The notes: generated by a model not told the origin, from the letters alone. 64,000 bases of DNA from Luminiphilus sp051201685 (GCF_051201685.1 NZ_CP179213.1:2542001-2606000); one strand, 5' to 3'; positions 44,609-55,036 are shown, numbered from the stretch's first letter. Translations and numbers: made by a program.

Positions 44609-45765
44609 AACGTTACCCTGAGGCGCGCTCTTACCTGCACCCCCCGTTGTGAGGATGTTTCTAAGATTGCTTCCATACCGCCGGCAGCAAAACGTTCTCG
44701 AAGAGCCTCAATTTCGTCATAGGTAGGCGCCAGCAAATCTAGCCTGACCTCACCCGTGTTGTCGCTATAATTGATATTGCTGAGCGTCAGTTCGCCGCCC
44801 ACAGAAATGGCTCTGCCTATACGATCAAGAACGCGGGTAAACATCAGTCCTTTGGCACCCACCGCGTATTCAGCAATCTGACGATCTAATTGCTTTTCAG
44901 CGTCGACCAAAGCCCCTTGCGGGTTCGCCTTGCGATAGCTTGCCTCAATAGCGGTACGCAATGCGATATTGCTTTCTTTTAACCGCCAGTATTGCGCCAT
45001 GTCACTTGCAACCTGCAACACAACGGCGACAAGCAGCGCAATCGTCAGCGGTTTCCATTTTTGCCACCAACGCCTCAAAGGTAGGCTCGGTGCAAATACA
45101 CCTTGGCGCATGTCTATGAAGCCTTGGGCGCTATCGACCAGCATCAAAGCAGTACCAAAATCTCCCTGGCGCCACTGCGCACGTTCCTGCAATAGGTTGG
45201 GCAGGAGCGCTAAATCTCTTTCCTGGTCGCCGCCATATACGATCACAGCCTCGGGTGGCGCAGGCAAAGCATCCATCAACGGCGCCAGCAGATCGGATTC
45301 TACCCTTGCCCCTTGGTGTTCACCCCACCGAAGGAGCACAGAGTGCGCCTCTACTACTGCGCAGACTTCACCGGGCTGCCAAGGCAACAACAGCGCCTCG
45401 TGAAAAAAGGGGCCCTCAAATTGATCGCCCAGCTGCTCCAGCCAAAAAGTCATTTCAGCATGTGAGGCCAGTGCCACTAAATAATGGCTGTCATCAATGG
45501 GCGCATAGGAAAAATGCATCGATTCGACCGGGTCGATCACCTCATCTTCCAGCATAAAAGGTAACGACTTTTTGAGATGGCGGTGTTCATCTGACCGGAC
45601 TTCTATTTGCGTCAATCGGGCCCGATCTGCTGGCACAGCAAAAATACAATTGGCCCTCAGGCCTTCTGCTACCTCATCGATGCTTACCGGCTTTTGACCA
45701 GCACGCCAAATCTGCACACCCTGCGCATCAAGTCTTAGAACACCTGGATTTTCAGACGCCGTCAT
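44605..45765 (-). CDS. gspL: type II secretion system protein L
   Basis: 386 residues. A cytoplasmic actin-like domain (1-230) that binds GspE, a membrane helix near 238-258 and a periplasmic ferredoxin-like domain. It links the ATPase to the platform. The 78-base gap to gspK holds a CGACG/CGTCG dyad (45786-45808 region) and a purine-rich AAGGAAAAGG ribosome site. Confidence 0.92.
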   Translation of the reverse strand: MTASENPGVLRLDAQGVQIWRAGQKPVSIDEVAEGLRANCIFAVPADRARLTQIEVRSDEHRHLKKSLPFMLEDEVIDPVESMHFSYAPIDDSHYLVALASHAEMTFWLEQLGDQFEGPFFHEALLLPWQPGEVCAVVEAHSVLLRWGEHQGARVESDLLAPLMDALPAPPEAVIVYGGDQERDLALLPNLLQERAQWRQGDFGTALMLVDSAQGFIDMRQGVFAPSLPLRRWWQKWKPLTIALLVAVVLQVASDMAQYWRLKESNIALRTAIEASYRKANPQGALVDAEKQLDRQIAEYAVGAKGLMFTRVLDRIGRAISVGGELTLSNINYSDNTGEVRLDLLAPTYDEIEALRERFAAGGMEAILETSSQRGVQVRARLRVTL

Positions 45766-45843
45766 TCTGGTCGAACCTTTTCCTTATCGACGTGGGTTCG
45801 TCGTAGCCTTGACGGAAAGCAACCTTTGAGACCTCTGTGCTAA

Positions 45844-46935
45844 TCAAAGCTCGCCCTGACTTCGGTAACGGGAAAAAACTGACCCACGCTCCCGCTCCAA
45901 AACACTGTACAAGCGTAGCTCTCTCTCGGCAATCTCCACAGAGGCTGAGAGTAGAAACCAGTCACTGCGCTCACCAAGGAAGGCAGCTAAGTCATCACCT
46001 CCTGGCCCTGAAAAAAGTGCGTCCTCCAGCAACGTCTCTACCGAAAAAATAAAACCCTCGGCCCTAGCTTCCACAAGACGCAGCCCCTCCTCTTTAGGGA
46101 GCGGTTCAAGCAAATCATCAACAGGCAAGCTGCGTAGCACGGTAGCTGATGCGGTTAAAACGTTGAGGACACTGCCCTCTTTAGGCCACACAGTTACGAA
46201 GGGGGCAAGCGCTGCGTAAATTTCAGGCGTGACTCCCGCGACACTACGAAGCTCACTGACACTCGCCAAAGGCTGTCCCGCAGTTCGGTACGATGGAGTT
46301 TGACGTTCGTACACGCCATCCTCGGCACCGTTGAGCAGCGGCTGGGTGTCTGAATCTAAAAAGTCTACGACCGATTGCATAATACTAATTGCTTGCTGCC
46401 GATCGATTTGAACATCTTCAAGCGCCCTCAAGAGGCGGATGAATTGTCGCTGCGGCTGGCTGTATTGAGGTGTGGAAAGAGTACCAGTGGAACCTGCTCC
46501 CCCAACTTCCGCCGACTCTGTCGAGGAATCATCGTTTGAGCGATTATCAGCGTTACCCGACGCGACCAAGCCATTCAGATTAAAGCGACCCTGTAGATCC
46601 TCAAGACTGCCAAGTAACCACCCCCCCTCGGCTAATGGATAAGGTTGTGCATCACTTGCCCATAGCTCAGTCAAATCATCTACCGGTCTATCTTGACCCG
46701 AATCTGAGGTTGCATCTAACTGCAGTGCGACAGCACTCAGCGCCTCGGCACCAAGAAGATAGGACCATCCTTGGTCTGCGACAAAAATGTTGGTGCCCCG
46801 CTGCAGCTGCAGCGTAAACTCTCGCTGCAACCCGACAATGAGTGCCGATGCGAGAGCAAACACCAACAGCGCCACGATTAGCGCCGCTCCGCCTTGCTGG
46901 GTTTTACAGGGGGGGCAGCACATAAAATCGCTCAA
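45844..46935 (-). CDS. gspK: type II secretion minor pseudopilin K
   Basis: 363 residues. Prepilin-like N-terminus after Gly (QQGG-AALIVALLVF), the usual GspK lack of Glu5 included, and a large helical insert with a SAGIDTPF-like pilin core. GspK caps the pseudopilus tip with GspI and GspJ. Overlaps gspJ by 32 bases. Confidence 0.92.
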   Translation of the reverse strand: MSDFMCCPPCKTQQGGAALIVALLVFALASALIVGLQREFTLQLQRGTNIFVADQGWSYLLGAEALSAVALQLDATSDSGQDRPVDDLTELWASDAQPYPLAEGGWLLGSLEDLQGRFNLNGLVASGNADNRSNDDSSTESAEVGGAGSTGTLSTPQYSQPQRQFIRLLRALEDVQIDRQQAISIMQSVVDFLDSDTQPLLNGAEDGVYERQTPSYRTAGQPLASVSELRSVAGVTPEIYAALAPFVTVWPKEGSVLNVLTASATVLRSLPVDDLLEPLPKEEGLRLVEARAEGFIFSVETLLEDALFSGPGGDDLAAFLGERSDWFLLSASVEIAERELRLYSVLERERGSVFSRYRSQGEL

Positions 46936-47551
46936 TTTGACCCCAATCCATAAGTTCCAGTCGGATCATTAATGCGGCAGGAAGTTGAATCACCGTATTC
47001 GGTTGAGAAACGTCGGCTAGCCAGTTTTCAAGCCATAGGCGACGGTCTAGATCAATTCCCCTATTGATGCGTAGGGCACTGATGTCATCAAGAAATAGCA
47101 GATCAAAGTTCTCTACGCCTTCGAGCAATGTGACCTCACGAGGCTCTGAGGAACTTGATCGATCAAGCACCGACCAACTTGCTCGAATCAGCCGATCCTC
47201 CTCCAGATAATAGGCAACGCGCTGTAGCGTAGACCGTGGAAGGTCGACCGAATTGTGCCAGCCTGCTCGCGTCAGCGCCAACATCTGCCTCGCCAAGGGC
47301 CCACCCTCCAAAGCAGACTCCCTGCCGCCGAATTCATCCACGATAGGACGGTTGACGACTTGACGAATATCCCTTGCAAGCACCTGAAAAGCTCGATTCA
47401 TTGTGTTTATCTTTTCAGCTTCCAATCGCACCGAGTCAACACCAGCGATCACCGTGGACAAACTCACGTACGCTAGCACCGCAATAACAGCGGTAATCGC
47501 CATGGCAACCAAGACTTCAATCAGCGTAAATCCGCGTTGACAGTTCCTCAC
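46904..47551 (-). CDS. gspJ: type II secretion minor pseudopilin J
   Basis: 215 residues. Prepilin peptidase site QRG-FTLIEVLVAM with Glu5, then a pilin core. Part of the GspIJK tip complex. ATGA overlap with gspI. Confidence 0.92.
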   Translation of the reverse strand: MRNCQRGFTLIEVLVAMAITAVIAVLAYVSLSTVIAGVDSVRLEAEKINTMNRAFQVLARDIRQVVNRPIVDEFGGRESALEGGPLARQMLALTRAGWHNSVDLPRSTLQRVAYYLEEDRLIRASWSVLDRSSSSEPREVTLLEGVENFDLLFLDDISALRINRGIDLDRRLWLENWLADVSQPNTVIQLPAALMIRLELMDWGQIERFYVLPPL

Positions 47552-47949
47552 GGACGACCACCTGACACTAGAAATGCGGTTAAGGTATGCAGCGGCTGTG
47601 TCCTGTCCTCTTCAATAGAAACTTTGACATCGATGCGTATAAAGCCCGGAATCTCAGTCGTCTGTTGCTCGATCCACCAATACCAGTCGCGCTCTGCCAC
47701 GCGAGTCTCCCCCAACAACTCCCCCTTGGGGAGGGCGCCCTGTTTCGCAGCGACTAATCGCAACTCAGCTAACCGATCTGTTGCGACCCAATTTGCAATA
47801 CTCCGATTCCGCAGATACTCCGTACCATCGAGTTGCTGGAAAAGTGCAAACAGCAGTGCCGGAACTGCAACTGCAACAATCGCAAGGGCCACCATAACCT
47901 CGACTAAAGTGAAGCCGCTGTGCCCCCCCAGTTTACCGTTGTTCAGCAT
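47548..47949 (-). CDS. gspI: type II secretion minor pseudopilin I
   Basis: 133 residues. Prepilin site HSG-FTLVEVMVALAIVAVA with Glu5. Nucleates the tip complex with GspJ and GspK. Overlaps gspH by 17 bases. Confidence 0.93.
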   Translation of the reverse strand: MLNNGKLGGHSGFTLVEVMVALAIVAVAVPALLFALFQQLDGTEYLRNRSIANWVATDRLAELRLVAAKQGALPKGELLGETRVAERDWYWWIEQQTTEIPGFIRIDVKVSIEEDRTQPLHTLTAFLVSGGRP

Positions 47950-48529
47950 TCAGCTTCTCACCTGATGGCAACAAATTGAAATCACCGAAAAAACTCCATT
48001 CAAGGCTAAAAACTAACTCACGGGTATCTCTAGTCATCCACTCGAGCCGCCCCTCTGTGACCTCACCACCGGCAAAAAATACAATCTGTGGTGAGGGTCG
48101 CAGGTCGGGATCACGTTCGCCAATTTCAACGTTTGGGTACTCTGCCAAGGTCAACCACAGCTCGGTGTTTTCATCGAAAACAAAGGGCGCCAAAAGCTCA
48201 CGGCCGCCTCGGGGCTCGGCCCACCCCTGATCGTAACGGCGCAACCAATAACCCGTGGTCTTCTCAACCCCGCCTAGGGACTTCTGCTCCAGGTATAAAC
48301 CATGATCTGCCCCGGACATCTCCGCTTCTGTTTGCACATAATTCATCAGTGCCAGCAGATGTTTGGCATCCTCCTCCAATGCTATGGCTCCACCGCCACG
48401 ACCGACATTGAGGCTCACCACAGACGTCAGCAGAACGATCACCAACAGAGCAATCAGTAGTTCAATTAAGCTAAAGCCCTGTCCAGCAAGCAAACTACGA
48501 CCATGGAGGTTCGGCTGGCATTTTTTCAA
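47933..48529 (-). CDS. gspH: type II secretion minor pseudopilin H
   Basis: About 198 residues from TTG at 48529, one base after the gspG stop, with GGAG 10 bases upstream. The prepilin site is AGQG-FSLIELLIALLV with Glu5. The frame is open another 56 codons upstream but that part lies over gspG and is not pilin-like. Joins the pseudopilus shaft to the tip. Confidence 0.9.
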   Translation of the reverse strand: MKKCQPNLHGRSLLAGQGFSLIELLIALLVIVLLTSVVSLNVGRGGGAIALEEDAKHLLALMNYVQTEAEMSGADHGLYLEQKSLGGVEKTTGYWLRRYDQGWAEPRGGRELLAPFVFDENTELWLTLAEYPNVEIGERDPDLRPSPQIVFFAGGEVTEGRLEWMTRDTRELVFSLEWSFFGDFNLLPSGEKLNAEQR

Positions 48530-48530
48530 T

Positions 48531-48962
48531 TTAGCGTTGCTCCGAGCTCCAGTTGCCCAAATCGGCACTCTGAGCCTCGCCTCCGGGCAAGCCGTCGGCT
48601 CCGTAGCTAAAAATGTCAACCTCACCATTCTCACCCGGGAACAGATAGAGGTAATTGCGCCCCCATGGATCGACGGGAATTTCCTGTAAATACCCACCTG
48701 CTTTAAAATTGCGCGGCTCAGGTGTCAGGGTAGAGGGTTCTACCAGGGCCATCAGGCCTTGCTCGGTAGTCGGGTAGACGTAATTATCCAAGCGATAGAT
48801 TTTTAAAGCCGTCTCTATCGCTTTAAAGTCTGCTTGTACCTTTTGAATTCGGGCGTCGTCTGCACTGTTGAGCACTGTCGGCGCGACCACGCTTATAAGT
48901 AATCCCATGATCACCAAGACGACCAGAATTTCTATTAGGGAAAATCCCTCCTGATGTTTCAT
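48531..48962 (-). CDS. gspG: type II secretion major pseudopilin G
   Basis: 143 residues. Prepilin site QEG-FSLIEILVVLVI with Glu5, and the conserved C-terminal calcium-loop region (DPWGRNYLY, SYGADGLPGG). The main pseudopilus subunit pushed and pulled by the GspE motor. Confidence 0.97.
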   Translation of the reverse strand: MKHQEGFSLIEILVVLVIMGLLISVVAPTVLNSADDARIQKVQADFKAIETALKIYRLDNYVYPTTEQGLMALVEPSTLTPEPRNFKAGGYLQEIPVDPWGRNYLYLFPGENGEVDIFSYGADGLPGGEAQSADLGNWSSEQR

Positions 48963-48966
48963 CGAA

Positions 48967-50187
48967 TTACCTCACCATTGTGTTCAGATCGAATATCGGC
49001 AGCAATATGGCCAAAACAATAAGCAGTACCACGCCACCCATCAATATCACCATCAGTGGTTCAAACAAACCCATAACAGTGCCCAACGTCATCTCCAATT
49101 CGCGTTCTTGGTTAATTGCTGAGCGTTCCAACATAACCTCAAGCTCTCCAGATACCTCCCCAGAGGCCACCATATGAACCATCATTGGCGGGAAAAACGC
49201 TCTTTGAGATAAGGCTTTGTTCAAGCTGGACCCTTCTTGCACGTTATCAGCCACTTTGGTGGCAGCCTGTTGCAACTCTCGATTGCTCATGACAGAACCG
49301 GCGATATGGAGTGCATCGAGCAGAGGTACACCACTGGCCATTAAAATACTGAGCGTCGACGAAAAGCGAGCTGTATCAATACCGGTCAACACCCTGCCGA
49401 TGCCGGGTACTCGCAGCAAAAACTGATGCCACGCTAGTTGTCGCCGTGGCTCTTGCAAGAGGCGTCGAAGACCAATGCCACTTAAAACAAAACCTACTAG
49501 CAAATAAGCACCCCAGTTGCGCAAGAAATCACTGGTTGCGATAAGACCGACGGTTAAAGGCGGCAGCTCTTTCTTCGTGTGCGTGAAGATACTGACTAAT
49601 TCGGGCACGACAAAAACCATAAGTGCAGCAACCACGCTCACCGCAACACCCATTAAAACGAAAGGATAAATAAGCGCTAATTTAAGCTTCTGCGCAGTAA
49701 GTTGTCGGTTCTCGGTATACGCTGCGAGCTGCTCTAAGACAGGCGCCAACTGCCCCGCCTGCTCCCCGGCATGCACCATAGCGCGATACATTTCGCCAAA
49801 GGCTTGGGGGTACTGGGCCATGCCGCTTGCCAAAGTGTAGCCCTCAGAAACACGAGACCGAACCTCCAAGAGAATCGACTTTATACTTGGCTTGCGTGTT
49901 TGTTCCGCGGCAGCCTGCAAGCATTCATCTAACGGCAAAGCCGATGCCACCAGTGTTGCAAGTTGACGCGTTACTAGCGCCAGTTCACTCCCAGACAAGC
50001 CAGATTTTAAAAAAACGAAGCGCGATCGGGGCCCCTTAGCCACCTTCATCTCTACACCGAGAACTTCAACGGGCCGCAATTGCTGAGCCCGCAGCTGCGC
50101 CCGCAGATGACGCTCTGAATCGGCCTCAAGAACACCCTTGATTAAACGGCCCTCAAGATTCAAAGCTTTGTAGCGAAAGGCACTCAT
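48967..50187 (-). CDS. gspF: type II secretion inner-membrane platform protein F
   Basis: 406 residues with two T2SSF domains and three membrane helices (about 170-195, 225-245 and 375-398). The polytopic platform component that contacts GspE. Begins 15 bases after gspE. Confidence 0.96.
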   Translation of the reverse strand: MSAFRYKALNLEGRLIKGVLEADSERHLRAQLRAQQLRPVEVLGVEMKVAKGPRSRFVFLKSGLSGSELALVTRQLATLVASALPLDECLQAAAEQTRKPSIKSILLEVRSRVSEGYTLASGMAQYPQAFGEMYRAMVHAGEQAGQLAPVLEQLAAYTENRQLTAQKLKLALIYPFVLMGVAVSVVAALMVFVVPELVSIFTHTKKELPPLTVGLIATSDFLRNWGAYLLVGFVLSGIGLRRLLQEPRRQLAWHQFLLRVPGIGRVLTGIDTARFSSTLSILMASGVPLLDALHIAGSVMSNRELQQAATKVADNVQEGSSLNKALSQRAFFPPMMVHMVASGEVSGELEVMLERSAINQERELEMTLGTVMGLFEPLMVILMGGVVLLIVLAILLPIFDLNTMVR

Positions 50188-50202
50188 TTCAATGGCCTGA
50201 CT

Positions 50203-51753
50203 TCACTGAACCGAGGTAACCCGCAAAACTTCCTCGAGACAGGTCTCACCGGCAATAATCCGACGACGGCCATCGGCGTCAATGCCTTGATAATTCTTTC
50301 GCGCCTGCGCCAGCATCGCCTGTTCACTGGCACCATCATGGATCATCTCTCGTAACATTTCGTCGATTTCGATCAGTTCATAAATCCCGGTACGTCCGCG
50401 ATATCCCGTCTCGTTACAGCTGGGACAGCCCGCGGCCCGATACAAAACGACATTGTTGGTATCGCTTAACTCTAGTAGTTGGCACTCGAGAGAGTTGGGG
50501 CGATAGGCTTCTCGGCACTCGATACAAAGAAGACGTACCAACCGCTGAGCCATTACTCCAAGCAACGAGGAAGACAGCAAAAACGGCTCTACACCCATAT
50601 CTTGGAGGCGTGTTACCGCTCCTATAGCCGTATTTGTGTGTAGTGTGGACATAACGAGATGCCCCGTTAATGACGCTTGCACGGCTATTTCAGCCGTCTC
50701 AATATCGCGAATTTCCCCTACCATCACCACGTCAGGGTCCTGGCGTAAAATCGCTCGCAGCCCTCTGGCAAAAGTCATATCTACTTTGGTGTTGACCTGT
50801 GTCTGGCCTACCCCGGGCAACATATATTCAATGGGGTCCTCAATGGTCAGTATATTTCTCGAGCTTTGGTTAATCGAAGACAAACCCGCGTAGAGCGTTG
50901 TTGTTTTGCCTGATCCCGTAGGGCCAGTCACTAAAATTATGCCATGGGGGCGCGCCAAAATTTGGCGATAAGCTTTATCAACCTGCTCATTCATATTGAG
51001 CTGGGCCAGCTCCAGCTGTCCCGCTTGTTTATCGAGCAAACGCAACACCACCCGCTCTCCGTGAGCCGATGGCATTGTGGACATACGAATGTCGACCGCA
51101 TGACCCGCGATACGAATAGAAATTCTCCCGTCTTGAGGGATACGTTTTTCTGCGATGTCCAGCTTTGCCATCACCTTAAGGCGAGAAACCAGCAGCGGCG
51201 CCAACATACGCTTAGGTGACAAAATTTCTTTTAGAACACCATCGATGCGATACCGCACACTCAACCGGTCTTCAAACGTTTCAATATGGATATCAGACGC
51301 TTGATCCTTCACCGCTTGAGATAACACCGCATTGATCAAACGAATAATCGGAGCGTCGTCCTCAGCATCCATAAGATCGCCAAGGTCAGGAATCTCATCA
51401 ACGAGGCGCGCAAGATCCACGTCAGCACCAATGTCCTCAGCCATTTGCGCGGCTTCGTTTTGGGTCCGTTGATAGGCCAACGTGAGTTTTCGTTGGAACG
51501 ACTCACTGTCGATAGCCTGCAACTTAAATCCGACGCCGACGAATCGACGAATCTCCAACAGCACCTCAAGACTTACTGGATCAGTGTGTAACAGTAAGCA
51601 GGCGTCATCAGCCCATTCAACAAGGACTGCATTAGCCTTGGCAAAACTAAAGGGCAAACCCACTGAACCCCGTGGTTTATCCACCGGCTGAACGCTGGCA
51701 GACAATACCGCGAGATTCGAATCACCCATCGCGAGCGACTGACTCTCTGTCAC
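50203..51753 (-). CDS. gspE: type II secretion ATPase E
   Basis: 516 residues from GTG. Walker A GPTGSGKTTT, Walker B-region GEIRDIETAE, an Asp box and the zinc-binding tetracysteine pair CIEC / CPSC near the C-terminus, as in GspE. Cytoplasmic hexamer that powers pseudopilus assembly. Confidence 0.97.
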   Translation of the reverse strand: MTESQSLAMGDSNLAVLSASVQPVDKPRGSVGLPFSFAKANAVLVEWADDACLLLHTDPVSLEVLLEIRRFVGVGFKLQAIDSESFQRKLTLAYQRTQNEAAQMAEDIGADVDLARLVDEIPDLGDLMDAEDDAPIIRLINAVLSQAVKDQASDIHIETFEDRLSVRYRIDGVLKEILSPKRMLAPLLVSRLKVMAKLDIAEKRIPQDGRISIRIAGHAVDIRMSTMPSAHGERVVLRLLDKQAGQLELAQLNMNEQVDKAYRQILARPHGIILVTGPTGSGKTTTLYAGLSSINQSSRNILTIEDPIEYMLPGVGQTQVNTKVDMTFARGLRAILRQDPDVVMVGEIRDIETAEIAVQASLTGHLVMSTLHTNTAIGAVTRLQDMGVEPFLLSSSLLGVMAQRLVRLLCIECREAYRPNSLECQLLELSDTNNVVLYRAAGCPSCNETGYRGRTGIYELIEIDEMLREMIHDGASEQAMLAQARKNYQGIDADGRRRIIAGETCLEEVLRVTSVQ

Positions 51754-51760
51754 TGCCCCT

Positions 51761-53839
51761 CTACCTTATCTGCCCTGGGGGGACGTCCTCAGCGGGCACC
51801 TCTGGCAATTGCCGTACCTGTGCCTCCCACTCGGGCAGCACCGGCAAATTGCCGTCGTCTAGGAACATAATACCGCGCGCGCGCCTTTCAGCCTGTTGAT
51901 CGCGAATGTAACGGTATTTTTCAGCGGTAGCGCCTCGTAAAGAGGCATCGTCCCTGACTATCGTCGGACGAATAAAGACCAATAGGTTGGACTTCGTGAC
52001 AGAGACCACGTCGTTTCTAAATAAGCGGCCTAACAGCGGAATATCTTGAAGAAACGGCACACCTTGCTGGCTGTCTTGTACGTCATCCTTGACCAACCCC
52101 CCAAGTACAACGACATCACCATCTTGCGCCAATACTTTGGTCTCAATCTTGCGTTCATTGGTAATCACATCTGCTGCAGCCAAAAGTTGCTGACTGATAC
52201 TGGAGACTTCCTGAACAATATCGAGCACTACTGAGTCACCTTCGTTGACCTGCGGCGTCACCTTCAGGGTAATACCCACATTCTCTCGCTCAATGGTCTG
52301 AAAGGGATTCTGGACATTACTCGCGCCTCCCGTATTGCTGTAAGACCCAGTTACGAAGGGAACATTCTGACCCACGGTAATGTAGGCTTCCTGATTATCT
52401 AAGGTCAGCAAACTGGGTGTTGAGAGAATGTTGGCGTTCCCCTGCGTCTCCAAAGCATTCAAGATGACCGACATTGATAGGTCGTCACCGACGACCCCCC
52501 ACCCCAATGTCGTTCCAGGCACCTGAGATAACGCGCCTGCTAAATCTCTGACACCGATATCCGAATTATTGCCATCCTCGCCAATGAGCGCATTTCCAAT
52601 TGCCGCATTGCGTTGTTGCTGCGCAGTGCTGGTACTGACATTGCTACCAAACGCTCCACTATCATCAGCAAAAATCCACTGTAAACCCAACTCTTGACCT
52701 TCAGTAACCTCCATCTCAACAATAATCGCTTCAACCAGCACTTGAGCACGACGAATATCAAGCCTCGCGATAACGGCCTCAAGAGAGGCCATTTCATCAG
52801 GGTCTGCGGTAATAATGAGCGCGTTGGTGCCCTCATCAGCTTCGATGGTTGAGTTGGTGCCTGCGGTCTGTTTACGATCACCCCCCGTACCGAGTCGACT
52901 CATGTTTTGCATGACGCGAGTGAGGACCTCAGCTACCTCGACCGCGTCGGCATATTCTAAGTAAACGACCTTAACGTTACCGCTTTGCTCTAACGGCGTA
53001 TCGAGGTAGGTCACCAGCTCCCGAATTCGCTGAGAATTTAGTTCATCTGCCGTAACCACAACGCTATTAGTTCGTTTATCTGCCACCAGAGTAACTTCAT
53101 CACTGCTCTCCGCACCGTCACCACGGGATTGCTTTTCCAGCGTTTGAAGCATTTGCACAACATCTTCCGCTACGGCATATCGAAGCTTCACCACCTGCGT
53201 GCTTTGGATAGCAGAGCGATCCATACGATCAATAATTTCAACAATGCGACGAATGTTAGAAGAAATGTCCGAAATAATAATGGCATTGCTTGGTGCGTAG
53301 GCCGCCATATGGGCCTGTTGTGGCACAAGTGGTCGCAACACGGGGATCAACTTCGCCGCGGAAATATTCTCGAGCCGAATTACTTGCGTAACGTACTCGT
53401 CGCTGGTGCTGACCTCGCCTGCAGGAGGAACCTCCACCGGTGATGACCGTGCATCTTTATTAGGGACGACACGTATGACGTTACCTGTTCTAACAGCCGT
53501 ATAACCTTGCACATCCAGAATCGACAGGAATAAGTCATACAGTTCACTCTTATCGACCGGTCGTGAGGACACGACCTTGATTTTCCCTTGGACACCGGGA
53601 TCAACCACGATAGTTGCACCAGTGACATCAGCGACGAATTTAATTAGCTCTTGTATGTCGGTATCTTGAAGGTTGACGGTGTATTCTTGCGCGGAAACCG
53701 ATTGCACACTGGCAAACATTACCGTGGCCAGCACTAGTATCATTGACGCAAAAAATCGCCTAGCCGAACTCCGCAATCGTGTAGCTCCTGCTTGATAGCA
53801 GTTGGACGGCTCTGCCTGTGTTAATGCAATACTACCCAT
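51761..53839 (-). CDS. gspD: type II secretion outer-membrane secretin D
   Basis: 692 residues. A long leader and signal peptide (to about residue 50), N0-N3 periplasmic domains (TVNLQDTDIQELIKFVADVTG begins N0) and the secretin core with the family VPFLQDIPLLGRLF segment. No clear S-domain for a GspS pilotin. It forms the 15-mer exit channel. Confidence 0.96.
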   Translation of the reverse strand: MGSIALTQAEPSNCYQAGATRLRSSARRFFASMILVLATVMFASVQSVSAQEYTVNLQDTDIQELIKFVADVTGATIVVDPGVQGKIKVVSSRPVDKSELYDLFLSILDVQGYTAVRTGNVIRVVPNKDARSSPVEVPPAGEVSTSDEYVTQVIRLENISAAKLIPVLRPLVPQQAHMAAYAPSNAIIISDISSNIRRIVEIIDRMDRSAIQSTQVVKLRYAVAEDVVQMLQTLEKQSRGDGAESSDEVTLVADKRTNSVVVTADELNSQRIRELVTYLDTPLEQSGNVKVVYLEYADAVEVAEVLTRVMQNMSRLGTGGDRKQTAGTNSTIEADEGTNALIITADPDEMASLEAVIARLDIRRAQVLVEAIIVEMEVTEGQELGLQWIFADDSGAFGSNVSTSTAQQQRNAAIGNALIGEDGNNSDIGVRDLAGALSQVPGTTLGWGVVGDDLSMSVILNALETQGNANILSTPSLLTLDNQEAYITVGQNVPFVTGSYSNTGGASNVQNPFQTIERENVGITLKVTPQVNEGDSVVLDIVQEVSSISQQLLAAADVITNERKIETKVLAQDGDVVVLGGLVKDDVQDSQQGVPFLQDIPLLGRLFRNDVVSVTKSNLLVFIRPTIVRDDASLRGATAEKYRYIRDQQAERRARGIMFLDDGNLPVLPEWEAQVRQLPEVPAEDVPPGQIR

Positions 53840-53845
53840 TACTGC

Positions 53846-54871
53846 TTAGCCCCCGGCCGGCAAACTAACTGTGAGCGTGAGAGGTACACTGTCACGCTCA
53901 ATATCAAAAATAATTTCTTGTGCATCACGCATCAATCCATACAGGCGAGCTCCGTTCGAGGCATCAAGCAACGAAAGCCCATTTACACCAATGATCACAT
54001 CATTAGGTTCAAAGCCAATCGCCTTAAAATCATCAATGTTTTTGGCAGGTGTCACTCTATAACCACGCAGCCCCTCCTCCCCATGCACAGGTTGGACAGT
54101 GAGCAAATCTGATACCGACTGCGGCGTCTCATAAAACTTTCTCCGATATTCAGCAGCAATTTTAGGACCAAGCTCGGACGCTCCTGACGCTTTGACCGGT
54201 ACTACCTTCGTATTGGGCACGCTGGGCTGACGGTCGGCCGCTGTTGGCCTCGGCTTCTCGTTAGGGACAAAAAGAGACGCTGAATCTTCGAATAATTCTA
54301 GCAGTTCGTAAGTCCCATTGTTATCCAATACCACGCGAGTCGGTAAGACCTTTGCCAGTCGCACTCGTGTTCCAATAGGAAGTTCATCCCCCACCGAAAA
54401 AGTCACCTGCCTGCCTTTGACCTCAATGACTGCCGTACCGGCGTCGGGCTCGCTTCCCGCTAAAGTGCCCACGAGTTGTAGATCCAACTGAGTATCTCGG
54501 GCCCCCTTCTCGATACCGTCAGGCACATCGCTGGGCTGCAAATCAAGCTCTTCAATGCCACTCTCATCGACCGACACACCAAACAACCCCAGATTGAGCA
54601 TGTCATCGAGTACTACATTGTTACCTCCCGCCCGCGCGGTTACGAGCATGGGCGGGTTGACGACAATAGCAGGCATCGGGGAAATTTTTGTGGTGGGCCA
54701 AAGTGCCCAAGCAAGTGCAGAAACACTAAAAGCAGACCAAATCAAAACCGAAAAAAGCACAATTGACTGCAATTGCGCCGGTGGCCTCATCGAAGTCAGG
54801 CGCAGCTTAAGGCTCACTATCTGAGCTTTTAGTCCACTAATTTGCTGGTAAGGTTTATTCACGGTACCCAA
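53846..54871 (-). CDS. gspC: type II secretion protein C (with PDZ domain)
   Basis: About 341 residues: one membrane helix (about 38-58 of the protein), a HR domain (LNLGLFGVSVD) and a C-terminal PDZ domain (DFKAIGFEPNDVIIGVNG). It links the inner-membrane platform to GspD and likely recognises substrate. I chose TTG at 54871 because GGAG lies 5 bases before it; TTG at 54919 and GTG at 54862 are alternatives and start is uncertain. First gene of the gsp operon; no clear promoter seen in 54920-55036. Confidence 0.9.
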   Translation of the reverse strand: MGTVNKPYQQISGLKAQIVSLKLRLTSMRPPAQLQSIVLFSVLIWSAFSVSALAWALWPTTKISPMPAIVVNPPMLVTARAGGNNVVLDDMLNLGLFGVSVDESGIEELDLQPSDVPDGIEKGARDTQLDLQLVGTLAGSEPDAGTAVIEVKGRQVTFSVGDELPIGTRVRLAKVLPTRVVLDNNGTYELLELFEDSASLFVPNEKPRPTAADRQPSVPNTKVVPVKASGASELGPKIAAEYRRKFYETPQSVSDLLTVQPVHGEEGLRGYRVTPAKNIDDFKAIGFEPNDVIIGVNGLSLLDASNGARLYGLMRDAQEIIFDIERDSVPLTLTVSLPAGG

Positions 54872-55036
54872 TGCAACTCCATAAAGGCCAACACCCCTCG
54901 AGGCCCCAGAAGAACTCAACGGCCCTTAAGGTTAAGCTAAAGCCTGGCCCAACTAAACTAGCGGTGCTATGCCTACCCTGTAAAAAATACGCTCAGCACA
55001 TTTCGCCTCGAAGACCGATGTGGCTCCAGTAATCGC

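Noticed and set aside
47537..47965. A 142-codon frame antisense to gspI
   Set aside because: It covers gspI almost exactly on the other strand and has shadow-type composition.
53846..54919. Using the longest gspC frame
   Set aside because: The TTG at 54919 has no ribosome site; the TTG at 54871 has GGAG five bases before it.
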